From assembly GCA_945871455.1 (NCBI GenBank), contig CAMBXJ010000113.1, positions 1 to 9,923 of the forward strand: 9,923 nt of DNA, given 5' to 3'. The position numbers were made by a program, and so were the translations under genes. Of the stretch, positions 1-6,963 are shown piece by piece. The DNA is from Asaia bogorensis. Its GTDB lineage: Bacteria > Pseudomonadota > Alphaproteobacteria > Acetobacterales > Acetobacteraceae. The notes under the pieces are model-generated. The model did not search any database. It saw only the letters and a program-made list of their open reading frames with translations, and had not been told where the DNA came from. The first letter of the stretch is position 1. Each line of letters starts with the position of its first letter.

Positions 1-1238
1 CCTTGTTTCGCATAGGGCAGCACCAGGACATCCTCCACCCTCGCCGCCTCGAAGAATGCGATGATGGTATCACGCAGCGCGCTCACATCCTCGGGCGCGT
101 GAGCGGAGAGGAGGATCGCATCTGGATGCTTCTCCATCAGGGCCGCGCGCCCGGCCGCGTCCACCCGGTCAAGTTTGTTCAGCACCAGGCGGGAGGGAAC
201 CACATCAGCCCCGATCTCACGGAGCACACTACGACTCACCTCTAGCTGCGCCTCAGATGTCGGATCCGATGCGTCGACCACGAACAACAGCAGCGAGGCC
301 TCCAGCGCTTCGGCCAAGGTGGAGCGGAAGGAAGCCACCAGGTCGTGCGGCAATTGCTTGATGAAGCCGACCGTGTCGGAGACCAGCACGCGGGGACGGG
401 TCTCCGGCTGCAGCGCGCGAACGGTGGTGTCGAGCGTGGCGAACAACTTGTCCTCCACTAGCACCTGGCTTCCGGTGAGGGCCCGCATCAACGAGGATTT
501 GCCCGCATTGGTGTAGCCGACCAGGGCAACCCGTAGCTGGTCGCGGCGCGCGGAGCGGCGCTGGTCGCTGTCGCGCTGCACCGCTTCCAGTTGGTCCTTC
601 AGCTCCGAGAGGCGGTCTCGGATCTTGCGGCGATCGAGGTCCAGGGTGCTTTCACCAGCGCCCGGGCCTTGCTGCCGTCCGCCACCCGCCGAGGATTCCC
701 GCATGCGGGGGGCGACGTATTTCAGGCGCGCCATCTCGACTTGCAGCTTTGCCTCGCGGGTGTTGGCGTGGCGGTGGAAGATTTCGACGATGACGCCAGT
801 GCGGTCCAGCACCTGGGCGCCGGTGGCGCGCTCCAGGTTGCGGATCTGGCTGGGTGAGAGCTCATGATCGACAATGACGAACTCGGGCTTGCGGGTGACG
901 CCCTGACCTGGGCCAGCAGAGTCGGGGTCGGTCGGATTGATCGTTGCGGCGGCGCTTTCAAACCGCTGCCGCGCCTTGGACTTCGGGGGGGGCGCCATCG
1001 AGCCGACCACACCGGTACCACCGGTCAATGCCGCCAGTTCTGCAAGCTTGCCGCTGCCCAGCAGCAACCCCGCGCCAGTACCCTCCCGCTTTTGCGACAC
1101 TGTGCCGATCACCTCATAGCCCAGCGTCTTCACCAGGCGCCCCAATTCCTCAAGGCTGGCTTCGTGTGCGACGTCGTCGACATCAGGCGTCTGAATGCCG
1201 ACGAGGACGGCAAGCGGGATCGGTGGTTTGGTTTCCAT
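1..1238 (-). CDS. hflX: GTPase HflX (ribosome-splitting/rescue GTPase), 3' end off the window
   Basis: HflX is a translational GTPase that binds the 50S subunit and splits stalled or stress-damaged 70S ribosomes in the cytoplasm. The 412 visible codons show the family layout: an N-terminal HflX domain (GSGKLAEL at 61-68, IVDHELSP about 122-129, DRTGVIVEIF about 145-154), a helical linker (about 200-230), then the G domain with G1 GYTNAGKS (241-248), the LDTT switch (269-272), G3 DTVGF (288-292) and G4 NKLD (354-357). The ATG at 1238 is well supported: an in-frame TGA lies three codons upstream and the next in-frame Met is residue 81. No clear Shine-Dalgarno sequence precedes it. The C-terminal end is missing because the window stops. 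Unusually, a roughly 35-residue Ala/Pro/Ser-rich insert sits in the N-terminal domain (about 78-115). hfq, a common upstream partner in alphaproteobacteria, is absent. Identity is secure from the G motifs plus the HflX-specific N-terminal segments. Confidence 0.96.
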   Translation of the reverse strand, partial: METKPPIPLAVLVGIQTPDVDDVAHEASLEELGRLVKTLGYEVIGTVSQKREGTGAGLLLGSGKLAELAALTGGTGVVGSMAPPPKSKARQRFESAAATINPTDPDSAGPGQGVTRKPEFVIVDHELSPSQIRNLERATGAQVLDRTGVIVEIFHRHANTREAKLQVEMARLKYVAPRMRESSAGGGRQQGPGAGESTLDLDRRKIRDRLSELKDQLEAVQRDSDQRRSARRDQLRVALVGYTNAGKSSLMRALTGSQVLVEDKLFATLDTTVRALQPETRPRVLVSDTVGFIKQLPHDLVASFRSTLAEALEASLLLFVVDASDPTSEAQLEVSRSVLREIGADVVPSRLVLNKLDRVDAAGRAALMEKHPDAILLSAHAPEDVSALRDTIIAFFEAARVEDVLVLPYAKQ

Positions 1239-1466
1239 GGACGGTCAGGTAGCACGGATTGGTCCGAAGCGTGGCAATCGCACCCCGCCGCTTCATGATA
1301 CGGCGCGTGATCCCCCGTCCACACCAGTAGCAGCCCAAGAGCGTTGCACACGGGATATCCGTTATCGGGACGAGGGAAGTTCGGCCTGATTGACCAGCGT
1401 GGGCATCACCCGTCGAAGATCGATCCCCCCTGCTTCACCGCTACCGCATCATCACATTTGACTTAA

Positions 1467-1721
1467 GAATCTCCACACGATTCTCTGACTCAATATACCG
1501 AGGCGGTTTATCTCGCCGATATACGTCGTTCCGATCTGCTCCCTGAACTGGAGATGTTCTCCCCCAACCGGTTGTCCAGACATCTGCGCCGGGTGCTGGA
1601 CCTTGGCGTGATCAAGCGGTTGACCGGGACATACCGGTACTATCTCACCAAGGCCGGCCGTGCCGCGACCGCGGCGGCGGAGCGGCTGACCCAAGCGGTG
1701 ATCGTTCCGAACATGATTTGA
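1467..1721 (+). pseudogene. Remnant of a winged-helix-like protein (C-terminal fragment)
   Basis: A frame open from just after a TAA (1464-1466) to a TGA at 1719-1721 encodes about 84 residues without a usable start: there is no ATG before the one in LEMF, and no ribosome binding site. The translation is protein-like rather than random: RRSDLLPELEMF, then NRLSRHLRRVLDLGVIKRL, then TGTYRYYLTKAGRAA, ending QAVIVPNMI. The order 'SR.LRRL..LG.I....TYRYYLT.AGR' is what I recall from the C-terminal winged-helix end of a family of hypothetical, sometimes MarR-labelled, proteins in bacterial accessory DNA. The N-terminal two thirds are absent, and the upstream frames show nothing that continues it. 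I read it as a degraded gene. The family link is from memory and needs a search; a real short gene with a non-standard start is the alternative. Confidence 0.45.
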
Positions 1722-1894
1722 TGGGATTTTTTTGATGCAGAATGTGTCAGGAATCAGGCGGCAAGGGACTATCAGGGCGTCCATGACGATAGTCGGGGGA
1801 CCGTGGCGGATCGGACGGAGCGACCCCATCGCCGATCGTCGGGCACAAATTGCGATTCGTCCGCGTTGAAAACCGCTGATGTAATGCTCGGTCG

Positions 1895-1923
1895 TTGAAC
1901 CCTCTCGGTACGATGCCTATCAT
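1895..1923 (+). promoter_or_regulatory. Sigma70-type promoter for hslO, probably giving a leaderless mRNA
   Basis: TTGAAC (1895-1900) and TATCAT (1918-1923) are separated by exactly 17 bases. They match the housekeeping consensus at 4 of 6 and 5 of 6 positions. A start point about 7 bases after the -10 would fall on the hslO ATG at 1930, and the bases just before that ATG contain no purine-rich ribosome binding site. Both facts point to a leaderless transcript. This is inferred from consensus matching only; no heat-shock (RpoH) style promoter was evident nearby. Confidence 0.5.
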
Positions 1924-1929
1924 GGGACT

Positions 1930-2892
1930 ATGTCCGACACTCCTGCCTTCCTCGACGGCGGTCGCCCGCCGGTTCCCGATATCGTGGTGCCGCGCGGCGT
2001 CGTGCCATTCTACCTGCCACAACGTCCGGTGCGCGGGCGGCTGGTTCGGCTCGGGCCGCTGGCCGACTCGCTGCTGACCCGCCAGCCGAACCATCCGGTG
2101 ATTACCGCGTTAGCCGGCCAAGCGCTCGCCCTGGCCGCTGGCCTGTCCACGGCGCTGAAATTCCGAGGCTCGTTCAGTCTGCACGCCAAGGGCAACGGAC
2201 CGGTGACCATGTTGCTGGCCGACTGCACCCATACAGGGGAATTGCGCGGGTATGCCAGGGCCAAGCCGGAGGCGCTGGCGACCTTGCTGGACAGCAACCC
2301 GACCCCAACCGCCGACGCGCTGCTGGGCACCGGCTATCTGGCCTTCACCGTGGACGAGGGCGTCGACCAACAGCGCCACCAGGGCATCGTCACCATTGAG
2401 GGCAACTCGCTGGCGGCAATGGCCGGCCATTATTTCACTACCAGCGAACAGCTTCAGTGCTTCGTTCACCTGGCCTGCGCACAGACCGAACACGGGTGGC
2501 GAGCCGCGGCATTGATCCTGGAGAAAGTCGCCGGCATCGGCGGCATCGACCCGGCGATGGACGACGAGGCGGGGGCGGAAAGCTGGCGTACCGCCTGTGT
2601 CCTCGCGGGCACCGTGACCGATGCGGAATTGCTGGACGACGACCTGCCGTCGGAACGGCTGCTCTATCGGCTGTTCCATAGCGAAGGCGTGGCGGTGGAT
2701 CTCGCACGCTCGCTTTCCTATGGATGCCGCTGCTCCCGGGCGCGACTGGCGGGGATCCTGGAAGGGTTTCCGGTGGACGATCTAGACCATATGACGGTCT
2801 GCAGCGAAATTGTCGTGACCTGTGAGTTCTGTAATTACGATTTTCGCTTCCAGCGCGACGGGGTGCAGGGCATGCCGGATGTCGTCCCCTGA
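1930..2892 (+). CDS. hslO: Redox-regulated chaperone Hsp33 (HslO)
   Basis: Hsp33 is a cytoplasmic holdase chaperone switched on by oxidative unfolding. Under reducing conditions four cysteines bind zinc; hypochlorite or peroxide with heat oxidises them to disulfides and exposes client-binding surfaces. The 320-residue protein carries the N-terminal core (VVPFYLP at 24-30, FSLHAKGNGPVTMLLADC at 82-99, GYLAFTVD about 135-142, HQGIVTIEG at 150-158) and the C-terminal zinc switch: CRC at 266-268 and CEFC at 298-301, with 30 residues between the pairs, as in the family. All four zinc cysteines are present. A further Cys (291) lies just before the second pair. Length is slightly above the roughly 290 residues of the E. 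coli protein because of an N-terminal extension of about 20 residues. The ATG at 1930 fits the promoter placed over it. A lipoprotein gene follows 49 bases downstream on the same strand. argF, often found upstream in alphaproteobacteria, is absent. Confidence 0.96.
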   Translation: MSDTPAFLDGGRPPVPDIVVPRGVVPFYLPQRPVRGRLVRLGPLADSLLTRQPNHPVITALAGQALALAAGLSTALKFRGSFSLHAKGNGPVTMLLADCTHTGELRGYARAKPEALATLLDSNPTPTADALLGTGYLAFTVDEGVDQQRHQGIVTIEGNSLAAMAGHYFTTSEQLQCFVHLACAQTEHGWRAAALILEKVAGIGGIDPAMDDEAGAESWRTACVLAGTVTDAELLDDDLPSERLLYRLFHSEGVAVDLARSLSYGCRCSRARLAGILEGFPVDDLDHMTVCSEIVVTCEFCNYDFRFQRDGVQGMPDVVP

Positions 2893-2941
2893 TGGGTTGA
2901 CGTGTCCAAACGCCACGCCTTTGTCCCGGAGTCACAATGCC

Positions 2942-3535
2942 ATGCTGTCAGCCGCCCACCCGATCCGTATCGCGGCCCTGCTGTTGAGCCTGCTGGTCGC
3001 GGCTTGCGGGGGGGGCGAAGAACGGCGTGACTTTCCGCCGCTGCACTATGACTATCTGCCGCCGATCCGGTTGAATGTCGCGGCTCTCGAAATCGAGCCT
3101 CGCTTCGTTCCATCGGGGACCGGTGCGGACGTCAGTGGGCTGGCGCCGGTCCGGCCGGTTGATGCGCTGACAACCATGGGACGTGACCGGCTCAGCCCGC
3201 TGGGTGGGGGCGGCCGAGCGGTGCTTGCAATCCAGGATGGGTCGTTGACGCAGCGGGGGGATGCGATCAGCGGCTCCATGGCGGTCTCGCTGACGATCTT
3301 CCGCGATGATGGCGGGCAGGCGGGATTTGTGGAGGCTCGGGTTTCGCGCACCAGTTCGGGGGGTTCGGGCGGCCTGCGCGGACGTCTGTATGATCTGGTC
3401 GTCGCGATGATGAGCGACATGAACGTGGAACTGGAGTTCCAGATCCGGCGCAACCTGAGGGACTGGCTGAATGTCCCGACTGCCGCTTCGATGACGGTGG
3501 AGCAAACACCTCTTGCACCCCCCCCGTCCCGATAG
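2942..3535 (+). CDS. Putative outer-membrane lipoprotein of unknown function
   Basis: A 197-residue exported lipoprotein. The N-terminus has a short basic segment, a hydrophobic stretch (about 10-21) and a lipobox LVAAC with the lipidated cysteine at residue 22, followed by Gly-Gly-Gly-Glu, which predicts outer-membrane sorting. The mature part has a LPPIRLNVAALEIEP segment (39-53), a central stretch of probable beta strands (about 93-135), a Ser/Gly loop (about 136-145) and a helical end (about 149-176) before a Pro-rich tail. I chose the ATG at 2942 because it places the signal peptide correctly and a GGAG (2928-2931) lies 10 bases upstream; a longer frame reaches back into hslO but adds only out-of-context residues. 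The pattern resembles uncharacterised lipoproteins of alphaproteobacteria found near hslO, from memory. Two 8-base homopolymers lie inside the gene: G8 directly after the lipobox Cys codon (3008-3015) and C8 near the end (3518-3525). No function can be assigned. Confidence 0.82.
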   Translation: MLSAAHPIRIAALLLSLLVAACGGGEERRDFPPLHYDYLPPIRLNVAALEIEPRFVPSGTGADVSGLAPVRPVDALTTMGRDRLSPLGGGGRAVLAIQDGSLTQRGDAISGSMAVSLTIFRDDGGQAGFVEARVSRTSSGGSGGLRGRLYDLVVAMMSDMNVELEFQIRRNLRDWLNVPTAASMTVEQTPLAPPPSR

Positions 3536-3544
3536 CGGCCGGTC

Positions 3545-3574
3545 TTATAAAAATCGGTCGAAACATTGACCGAT
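3545..3574 (-). terminator. Intrinsic terminator downstream of ubiG
   Basis: A perfect 7-bp inverted repeat, ATCGGTC (3553-3559) and GACCGAT (3568-3574), encloses an 8-base loop. Read on the minus strand the stem is followed at once by a run of T (GATTTTTATAA), the form of a rho-independent terminator. It lies about 100 bases past the ubiG stop. On the plus strand no T-run follows, so it should act mainly on ubiG transcripts and keep them from running antisense into the lipoprotein gene. Confidence 0.65.
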
Positions 3575-3671
3575 GTACCGCCTGGTGTCGGCAAGGGCGC
3601 CATTCCCTGAACCACGGTAGTTTTTGCTCAGAACTGCCGCGGCCCTCTCCATCTCCTTTGGAATCGGCCGG

Positions 3672-4385
3672 TCACCCCGTTGCTTCAATCAGGTAGCCGA
3701 CCCGCAAGTTCCGCCCCGTACGCCAACCTCCTTGTCCCGGGTCGACCGACAACCCGGCGGAATCGGACAGGAAAAGGCCGGCATCGCGCAGAAACAGCGC
3801 CATTTCTGATGGTTTGATGAATTTCCGCCAATCATGTGTACCGACCGGAAGGTAGCGCAGCAAGTACTCGGCCCCTATTTTGGCGGCGGCAAAGGATTCC
3901 GGGGTCCGATTAAGTGTCGAAAGGAAGATCAACCCCGACGGCTTCAGCAGACGGCGCAAAAGTCGGACGAAGATCGCCGGATCAGGCACATGTTCGATGA
4001 CTTCCAGCGCGGTGACTACATCGAACAGCGTGCCGTCACCCAGCAGGTCCTCCGCCAAGCCCACCTGGTAACGTAGGTGGAGCTGGTCCTGCCCCTGGGC
4101 GTGAATTCGGCCAGCCTCGATGGCGTCTGCCGCGGCATCCATCCCAAGAACATCGAATCCGGCCCGAGCCAGTGCCTCGGAGGCTATCCCCGCGCCACAG
4201 CCAAGATCGAGAATGCGAACGTGAGAACGGTCGGGAAACCGACGGTCGATGCGCGTCACGATCCAGTCGATCCGGGCTGGGTTCATCTGGTGAAGCGGAC
4301 GCATCGGCCCGTTCGGATTCCACCATTCGGCGGCCAAGGCATTAAACCGGGCGATCTCAGCGACTGAAACGGTTTCGTTGCTCAT
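3672..4385 (-). CDS. ubiG: Ubiquinone biosynthesis O-methyltransferase UbiG
   Basis: UbiG carries out both SAM-dependent O-methylations of ubiquinone biosynthesis (2-polyprenyl-6-hydroxyphenol methylation and the final 3-demethylubiquinol methylation) at the cytoplasmic membrane face. The 237 residues match the family length. The UbiG-specific N-terminal block is present (FNALAAEWWNPNGPMRPLH at 14-32, then NPAR), followed by SAM motif I ILDLGCGAGI (58-67), the acidic residue after the second strand (GMDAA at 81-85), LEVIEHV (127-133), STLNRTPESF (156-165) and GTHDW (182-186). The ATG at 4385 has a good GAGGGG ribosome binding site five bases before it on the minus strand. The gene reads away from lysC, an arrangement seen in other alphaproteobacteria, and ends opposite the lipoprotein gene with a minus-strand terminator between them. 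Identification is firm from the N-terminal block, which separates it from generic class I methyltransferases. Confidence 0.96.
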   Translation of the reverse strand: MSNETVSVAEIARFNALAAEWWNPNGPMRPLHQMNPARIDWIVTRIDRRFPDRSHVRILDLGCGAGIASEALARAGFDVLGMDAAADAIEAGRIHAQGQDQLHLRYQVGLAEDLLGDGTLFDVVTALEVIEHVPDPAIFVRLLRRLLKPSGLIFLSTLNRTPESFAAAKIGAEYLLRYLPVGTHDWRKFIKPSEMALFLRDAGLFLSDSAGLSVDPGQGGWRTGRNLRVGYLIEATG

Positions 4386-4393
4386 GGTTGCCC
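4386..4393. repeat. Outer copy of an 8-bp inverted repeat (partner 4482-4489)
   Basis: GGTTGCCC directly upstream of the ubiG ATG is the reverse complement of GGGCAACC at 4482-4489. One such pair is not surprising by chance in a 209-base region. It could, however, compete with the 9-bp stem of the larger palindrome because they share bases 4482-4485, so it is recorded as a possible alternative fold rather than a firm element. Confidence 0.25.
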
Positions 4394-4449
4394 CTCATGC
4401 CGAGCGCCAGTATGTCTACATCACGACCGATCCCTGGGTAGTGTCTGGG

Positions 4450-4560
4450 CTCGGTCGGCGCCAGCCCACGCTAGGGGATCCGGGCAACCTTTGGCCGCTG
4501 TCTTCCGTAGCGGTTGGCCGGGCCCGGATCGGACATGTGGCTGGCGCCGATCGAACCGAG
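4450..4560. repeat. Large nested inverted repeat between ubiG and lysC (structured RNA or palindromic element)
   Basis: Three inverted repeats are nested in the correct order. Outer: TCGGCGCCAGCC (4455-4466) with GGCTGGCGCCGA (4539-4550), 12 bp perfect. Middle: GATCCGGGC (4477-4485) with GCCCGGATC (4522-4530), 9 bp perfect. Inner: CCGCT (4495-4499) with AGCGG (4509-4513) around a 9-base loop. CTCGG (4450-4454) and CCGAG (4556-4560) can extend the outer stem across a 5-base bulge. The element starts 65 bases upstream of ubiG and ends 34 bases before lysC. No T-run follows on either strand, so it is not an intrinsic terminator. A folded 5' leader of lysC, a site acting on both divergent genes, or one copy of a dispersed palindrome are all possible. 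The pairing is seen directly; the role is unknown. Confidence 0.75.
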
Positions 4561-4594
4561 ATACTCCTGAACCCTGACACACGATCTTTGGTAC

Positions 4595-5792
<1,198 letters not shown>

Positions 5793-5812
<20 letters not shown>

Positions 5813-6854
5813 TACCCCCCCCACCGGAGACGCCAGGGCGGTGGCCCGCGCCCGCCTGGATCGGCTGTGGTCACGCGGCACCGCGTTCCTCGGTTGCGAA
5901 TTCGCCCTTCTCGGGGGCGCCATGAGCTGGGTGAGCGAGCGCCATCTGGTGTCCGCGATCTCTAACGCTGGTGGTTTCGGGGTGATCGCGTGCGGCTCGA
6001 TGGGTCCTGACCTGCTGGCTGCCGAGATTGCCGCCACCAAGGCCCTGACCAGCCGACCGTTTGGCGTTAACCTGATCACCATGCACCCGCAACTGGACGA
6101 TCTGGTCCGGGTTTGTGTGGAAGCAGGAGTCGGCCATATCGTGCTGGCTGGTGGCATTCCACCCGGTAACGCTGTGCGAGCCGTTAAAGATAGCGGGGCC
6201 AAGCTCATAGCGTTTACGCCGGCTTTGGTGCTGGCAAAGCGCCTGATACGGTCCGGCGCGGATGCTCTGGTGATCGAGGGATCCGAGGCCGGCGGTCATA
6301 TCGGCCCGGTGTCACTAACCGTCCTGGCTCAGGAGATTCTGCCTCATATTAAAGACGTTCCAGTGTTCGTCGCCGGTGGGCTCGGCCGCGGGGAGGCCAT
6401 CCTTGCCTACCTCGAAATGGGGGCATCCGGTGCACAGCTCGGCTCTCGCTTCGCCGCCGCCGCCGAGTCGATCGCCCATCCCAACTTCAAGAAAGCCTTC
6501 TACCGCGCCAATGCGCGCGATGCGGTGCCATCAATTCAACTGGATGAGCGGTTTCCTGTCATCCCGGTACGCGGCCTGGTCAACGAAGGCACCAAGCGAT
6601 TTCTGCGTCACCAGGCAGAAACGCGAGACAGATTTCAGGCTGGCGAACTGAACAAGGAAGACGCGCAGCTGGCTATCGAGCATTTCTGGGCGGGTGCGCT
6701 GCGGCGGGCCGTGATAGATGGAGACGTAGAGAACGGCTCGGTCATGGCCGGTCAATCCGTCGGTATGGTGACCGCTGAACAAGCCGTCACGGAGATTATC
6801 GCGGAACTGGTGGATCAAGCCGTCACCGCACTGCTAAACCGACAGACCTGCTGA
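5793..6854 (+). CDS. Nitronate monooxygenase / FabK-like FMN-dependent oxidoreductase
   Basis: A 353-residue TIM-barrel flavoprotein of the 2-nitropropane dioxygenase family. Family members use FMN to oxidise alkyl nitronates such as propionate-3-nitronate, while close relatives (FabK) reduce enoyl-ACP. Motifs: SNAGGFGVIA (57-66), FGVNLITMHP (90-99), the EGSEAGGHIG loop (162-171) with the catalytic-type His169, the phosphate-binding AGGLGRGEA (194-202) and GASGAQLGSRF (210-220). The substrate is not shown by sequence; 'nitronate monooxygenase' is the usual database name. The gene begins inside the end of lysC (ATG 5793, with a second in-frame ATG at 5802) and lacks a clear ribosome binding site, so translation may depend on ribosomes finishing lysC. 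A C8 run (5815-5822) lies at codons 8-10, where a slip would abolish the protein. A homologue between lysC and ptsP is, as I recall, a recurring arrangement in related genomes, hinting at a linked role. Confidence 0.88.
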
Positions 6855-6890
6855 TCCAACAGCTCATGCACCGGGACCGGTCATCCCCAA

Positions 6891-6925
6891 GGGCGCTCCG
6901 GACAGGATTGCCTGGACAAGCGCCC
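6891..6925. repeat. Hairpin between the flavoprotein gene and ptsP
   Basis: GGGCGCT (6891-6897) pairs with AGCGCCC (6919-6925). Inside, CAGG (6903-6906) and CCTG (6911-6914) can pair around a 4-base loop. The element lies in the 109-base gap between the flavoprotein gene and ptsP, 38 bases before the ptsP ATG. No T-run follows, so it is not a normal intrinsic terminator. It could be an RNA-processing or stabilising stem that sets different levels for the two genes, or be chance in GC-rich DNA. Confidence 0.4.
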
Positions 6926-6963
6926 CAGATGCCGGAAACCTGCCCGGCCGCGGGAGCGATGAC

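Larger units (their letters stand above)
1239..1929. other. Gene-poor region between hflX and hslO
   Basis: This 691-base stretch separates the divergent hflX and hslO genes. I see no intact gene. It holds a decayed open frame (1467-1721) described separately, and a promoter-like sequence at its right end. On the hflX side a TATCAT hexamer on the minus strand (plus-strand 1295-1300) lies about 57 bases before the hflX ATG, but no good -35 accompanies it. Bases 1239-1466 and 1722-1890 show no RNA gene, repeat or convincing reading frame. hflX and hslO often sit beside hfq and argF respectively in alphaproteobacteria, and neither partner is present here. Confidence 0.6.

Noticed and set aside
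1452..1829. 125-codon minus-strand frame in the hflX-hslO gap
   Set aside because: It is antisense to the more convincing remnant at 1467-1721 and shows no recognisable domain or ribosome binding site.
2822..2941. 40-residue N-terminal extension of the lipoprotein into hslO
   Set aside because: It would bury the signal peptide in the interior of the protein; the ATG at 2942 has a GGAG upstream and leaves a textbook lipoprotein signal.
4388..4416. TTGCCC-17-TATGTC as a lysC promoter upstream of the palindrome
   Set aside because: Only 4 of 6 and 3 of 6 consensus matches, and it overlaps the ubiG ribosome binding site region; too weak to annotate, though a promoter somewhere upstream is needed if the palindrome is a leader RNA.
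4412..4441. Possible 9-residue leader peptide (MSTSRPIPG) before the palindrome, suggesting amino-acid attenuation of lysC
   Set aside because: It contains no Lys codon, only one Thr and one Ile, and has no ribosome binding site; nor does a terminator hairpin with a T-run follow.
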